Assembly: GCF_009696675.1 (NCBI RefSeq)
Contig: NZ_VULN01000017.1
Coordinates: 1-35,628, forward strand
Length of the DNA stretch: 35,628 bases
Direction of reading: 5' to 3'
From: Acidaminococcus fermentans
GTDB lineage: Bacteria > Bacillota > Negativicutes > Acidaminococcales > Acidaminococcaceae
The position numbers and the translations under genes are program-made. The notes below the pieces were generated by a model. That model ran no database searches. It saw only the letters and a list, made by a program, of their open reading frames with translations, and had not been told where the DNA came from. Below, piece by piece: positions 33,043 through 35,628 of the stretch. Positions within the stretch are counted from its first letter, which is position 1, and every line of letters starts with the position of its first letter.

Positions 33043-34650
33043 TCACAATGTTTTCATCACATCGTCAATGTATTTGCGGATTTTGTCCATCTTGGCCCGG
33101 ATATCGGGGATCCGGCGGGGATCGTGGGTGATGAGCTGTTCCAGACGGCCCTTGTACACCAGATAATCCTTTTCGAAGTTCCGCAGGTAATCCCGCATGT
33201 TCTGGATGGCCGGTTCGCTGGTGATCACCTTGGTTTCCTCGATCCGCCAGTCGGTGCCGTCGATGATGGCGGAATCACCGAAGTTGGGGATGTAGGTGGC
33301 GCAGCCCAGTTCCGTATTCAGCAGGTGGGCAAAGGAGCTGGCGGCATCGTATTCCCCGTGGACCACGAAGAAGGCCTTGGGCTTTTCCTCCATACCCTTG
33401 TACAGGGCCAGCATCTGGTTCCGGTCCGCATGGGCGGAAAAACCGCTCAGGTTATAGATCTTGGCCCCCACCACAATGTCTTCGCCCATGATCTTCACCT
33501 TTTTGGCCCCGTCGATGAGCCGCCGGCCCAGGCTGCCTTCCGCCTGATACCCGGCAAAGATCACGGAAGAATCCTTCCGCCACAGGTTGTGTTTCAGATG
33601 GTGGAGCACACGGCCTGCATCGGCCATGCCGCTGGCGGAGATGATGATCATGGGGCTGGGCATGTCGTTGATGGCCTTGGATTCCGCCGCCGTCTCCGTG
33701 TACTTCACATTGGGCATGTCGATGAGTTTCCCCTTCTGCTGCCGGAAAATGGTCCGGGCTTCCTCATCATATTCTTCCGGGTTGAACTGCATCACCTGGG
33801 TGGCCTTGATGGCCATGGGGCTGTCCACCATAATGGGGACCACCGGCAGCTGGCCGCTGTGCATGAGTTTTTGGAAGTAGTAGAGCATCACCTGGGTACG
33901 GCCTACGGCAAAGGCGGGGATGATCACGTTGCCTCCCCGGCTCAGGGCTTCCTTCATCACGTCGCACAGTTCCTTTTCCCGGTCGATCTGTTCATGGAGC
34001 CGGTTCCCGTAGGTGGATTCGGTAATGATGAAATCGGCGCCGGAAATCTGATGAGGATCGTCCAGGATGGGCACATTGGGCTGGCCCACGTCCCCGGTGA
34101 AGATCAGCTTGGTCTTCTTCCCGTTTTCTTCGATCATCAGGTTCACCAGGGCACTGCCCAGGATATGGCCGGCCACCCGGAACCGGAAGGTGATCCCCGG
34201 ATACAGTTCCACGTCTTCATCGTAATCGTGGGTGATGAAATGCTTCAGGGTCAGGTAGGCGTCGTCGGCGGTATACAGGGGTTCCACCACGGATTTCCCG
34301 GCCCGGAGACCTTTCCGGGTGGCGATTTCCGCATCGGATTCCTGGATGTGTCCGCAGTCAGGGAGCAGGATCTGGCACAGTTCTTCGGTAACCGGGGTGC
34401 AGTGGATGAACCCCTTGAACCCTTCCTTGATCAGTTTGGGCAGAAGGCCGCTGTGGTCGATATGGGCATGGCTGAGGATCACCGCGTCGATTTCTCCCGG
34501 GTTGAAGGAGAAGGGTTTCCGGTTCAGTTCCCGGATCAGCTTGGGTCCCTGGAACATGCCGCAGTCCAGCAGGATCTTCTTTCCGTTCACTTCCAGCAGG
34601 TGACAGGACCCGGTGACAATTTTGTCCGCTCCCAGGAAGGTGATTTTCAT
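33043..34650 (-). CDS. Beta-CASP metallo-beta-lactamase-fold hydrolase (RNA-processing type)
   Basis: Start set at 34650 (MKITFLGADKIVTGS), with AAAGGAGGG 8 bases upstream, rather than the earlier in-frame ATG. The 535-aa protein has SHAHIDHSG (HxHxDH), then the beta-CASP insert with PAFAVGRTQ and DSPMAI, and a C-terminal GFSAHADR plus VVHGE, the RNA-specificity/KH-like end seen in CPSF-73-like bacterial nucleases. It probably cleaves or trims RNA with two zinc ions. It is not RNase J: that family has a different N-terminal motif set and its own C-terminal domain. It stands alone, divergent from the next gene. Confidence 0.9.
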   Translation of the reverse strand: MKITFLGADKIVTGSCHLLEVNGKKILLDCGMFQGPKLIRELNRKPFSFNPGEIDAVILSHAHIDHSGLLPKLIKEGFKGFIHCTPVTEELCQILLPDCGHIQESDAEIATRKGLRAGKSVVEPLYTADDAYLTLKHFITHDYDEDVELYPGITFRFRVAGHILGSALVNLMIEENGKKTKLIFTGDVGQPNVPILDDPHQISGADFIITESTYGNRLHEQIDREKELCDVMKEALSRGGNVIIPAFAVGRTQVMLYYFQKLMHSGQLPVVPIMVDSPMAIKATQVMQFNPEEYDEEARTIFRQQKGKLIDMPNVKYTETAAESKAINDMPSPMIIISASGMADAGRVLHHLKHNLWRKDSSVIFAGYQAEGSLGRRLIDGAKKVKIMGEDIVVGAKIYNLSGFSAHADRNQMLALYKGMEEKPKAFFVVHGEYDAASSFAHLLNTELGCATYIPNFGDSAIIDGTDWRIEETKVITSEPAIQNMRDYLRNFEKDYLVYKGRLEQLITHDPRRIPDIRAKMDKIRKYIDDVMKTL

Positions 34651-34762
34651 GAGGCGTCCCTCCTTTAGAAAAGTTTCCAAATTAATCCATCAGTTAAACT
34701 ACCTATAGTATAACACGATGTGGTACAATAGTTCCATGGATTTACCAGAAAGGGTGTACATT

Positions 34763-35284
34763 ATGAAAAAATCTCTGTTCTTTCCTTTATTATTTGTTTC
34801 TCTGCTGTCGGTTCCTTCCCTGCTTTTTGCCCAGGAAGAGAAAAAGGATTCGCCGAAAGCAGCAGTTACTGTTGCAAATGATACAAAGCAGCCTGCACCC
34901 TCTGGAAAAAAGACAGAGGAAGCCCTGCCCACCCCTCCTACGGAAGAAGCTGCGGCCTGGACCCTGGTGGGCAGCAACAGCAGCTATGATGTGTACTATG
35001 ATTCCCGGAGTATCCAGTACGACGAAAAGACCGGGATCCTGACCATCTGGAACAAATGGGTGCGAAAAGGAGCCATGGGCACCGCCACCCGGACCATCCT
35101 GCTCCAGAGTAAATACGACGTACGGCTGCGGGTGGTATCCGATCTGGTCCAGTACACCTACAACGGGCTGGGGAATGAAACGGGAAAGCAAAAAGTGGAA
35201 GACCAGTCCTGGTATCCATTGAGCCCCAATACGTTGGGGATGGAGCTGTGTGAAGCGCTGAAAGGGTATTTGCTGAATAATTGA
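34763..35284 (+). CDS. Small secreted protein with surface-adhesin-E-like domain
   Basis: Start at 34763 (MKKSLFFPLLFVSLLSVPSLLFA), with AAAGGG 9 bases upstream and a clear signal peptide ending near LLFAQ; an upstream ATG at 34718 lacks both. After a Lys/Pro/Thr-rich linker (about residues 24-60) comes WTLVGSNSSYDVYYDSRSI...ILTIWNKWV, a beta-rich pattern resembling the surface-adhesin E domain, common in small Negativicutes and Haemophilus proteins. The 173-aa product is probably periplasmic or surface-exposed; it has no lipobox. Function unknown. It is divergent from the beta-CASP gene and convergent with the rRNA operon, with strong terminators between. Confidence 0.75.
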   Translation: MKKSLFFPLLFVSLLSVPSLLFAQEEKKDSPKAAVTVANDTKQPAPSGKKTEEALPTPPTEEAAAWTLVGSNSSYDVYYDSRSIQYDEKTGILTIWNKWVRKGAMGTATRTILLQSKYDVRLRVVSDLVQYTYNGLGNETGKQKVEDQSWYPLSPNTLGMELCEALKGYLLNN

Positions 35285-35324
35285 AAGAAGGGGCTGTTGC
35301 AAACGCAACAGCCCCTTCTTTCTG
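35282..35324 (+). terminator. Rho-independent terminator of the secreted-protein gene
   Basis: A perfect 17-bp stem AAAGAAGGGGCTGTTGC with its complement around AAAC, ending in CTTCTTTCT; it overlaps the stop codon. Symmetrical enough to act in both directions. Confidence 0.75.
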
Positions 35325-35338
35325 TCAGCGAACCGCTG

Positions 35339-35376
35339 ACAAAAAAATTCCGCATCCATCAGATGCGGAATTTTTC
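35339..35376 (-). terminator. Terminator of the rRNA operon
   Basis: Stem AAAAATTCCGCATC with GATGCGGAATTTTT (14 bp, 5-base loop) followed by T's on the minus strand, a few bases past the 5S gene. A second small hairpin (GTCAGCG with CGCTGAC) lies beside it at 35326-35342. Confidence 0.85.
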
Positions 35377-35378
35377 TA

Positions 35379-35494
35379 ACCGGCAGCTCCCTATCCTCCC
35401 GGACCGTTTCCAGTCGAGTACTTTCGGCGTATAAGGGCTTAACTGCTGTGTTCGGCATGGGAACAGGTGGATCCCCTTAGCTATCGCCACCGGA
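35379..35494 (-). rRNA. rrf: 5S ribosomal RNA
   Basis: The reverse complement reads TCCGGTGGCGATAGC...CCCATGCCGAACACAG...AGTACTCGACTGG...GGAGCTGCCGG, the standard 5S helices and the CCGAAC loop, about 116 nt with pairing ends. It is the last gene of a 23S-5S operon running leftwards; the 67-base spacer to 23S holds no tRNA. Ends are good to a few bases. Confidence 0.95.
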
Positions 35495-35561
35495 TTATGT
35501 TACTGAAGGCATGAGCCCTCAAAACTTCATGAAGAGACTTTCTTTCATCTAACGGCCCGAT

Positions 35562-35628
35562 TTAAGTCAAGCCCTCGACATATTAGTACAGGTCAGCTTA
35601 ACATATTGCTACGCTTCCACACCCTGCC
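35562..35628 (-). rRNA. rrl: 23S ribosomal RNA, 3' end only
   Basis: The reverse complement ends ...GTGTGGAAGCGTAGCAAT...GACCTGTACTAATATGTCGAGGGCTTGACTTAA, the conserved last stem of 23S rRNA. About 67 bases are in the window and the gene continues past the right edge. Confidence 0.93.

Noticed and set aside
35495-35561. tRNA gene in the 23S-5S spacer
   Set aside because: Only 67 bases, with no cloverleaf or T-loop sequence.

Overview
The window looks like chromosomal DNA of a Negativicutes bacterium (a diderm Firmicute), most likely Acidaminococcus. The electron-transfer flavoprotein pair etfB-etfA closely resembles, from memory, the bifurcating Etf of Acidaminococcus fermentans. Gram-positive-style genes (sepF, BY-kinase/CpsB phosphatase, typA, beta-CASP hydrolase) sit beside a periplasmic/outer-membrane polysaccharide export protein. 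The genus call rests on recall, not on a search. Nearly all genes are on the minus strand, so the operons read right to left.

Right part (about 16.3-35.6 kb, GC-rich, housekeeping): the end of a 23S rRNA gene, a 5S rRNA gene and its terminator; a convergent small secreted protein; a beta-CASP metallo-hydrolase; typA behind a perfect sigma70-type promoter; sepF and dnaE; etfB-etfA; pyruvate kinase; a four-helix-bundle (S23-type) gene; an acyltransferase-3 gene; an ECF S-component-like membrane protein; trkA-trkH; and the PHP tyrosine phosphatase cpsB. Spacers between 20.0 and 23.2 kb hold five copies of a structured repeat: a GTC-periodic tandem, then a hairpin whose stem changes in a compensated way, then a TTTTGAnnATATAAAACC-like tail. 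Two of the copies flank the four-helix-bundle gene in direct orientation.

Left part (about 0.8-15.9 kb, minus strand): a Wzx/Wzy-type capsule or exopolysaccharide operon. A good promoter at 16158-16186 gives a leader of about 230 nt with a possible small leader ORF. Then come the export protein, Wzz-like co-polymerase, tyrosine autokinase and initiating sugar-phosphate transferase (all GC-rich), followed near 11.64 kb by a sharp drop to AT-rich DNA. The AT-rich part holds GT4, Wzy, GT2, a transposase relic, Wzx, LicD, polysaccharide pyruvyl transferase, an FrhB-like Fe-S flavoprotein, a class V aminotransferase and a cytidylyltransferase-Gfo/Idh/MocA fusion. It ends in a decayed ugd 3' end and, at the left edge, the 3' end of an IS21-type element. 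This is the usual build of a swapped serotype cassette joined to a conserved export and regulatory core.

The least ordinary system is the decoration module at 796-6460. A CTP-dependent activating enzyme is fused to an oxidoreductase that lacks the usual EKP lysine. With it are a PLP aminotransferase, a LicD transferase, a pyruvyl transferase and an Fe-S flavoprotein. Together they suggest a glycan carrying an unusual CDP-activated (perhaps amino-alcohol) phosphate substituent and a pyruvate-derived group. The enzyme families are well supported; the chemistry is inferred.
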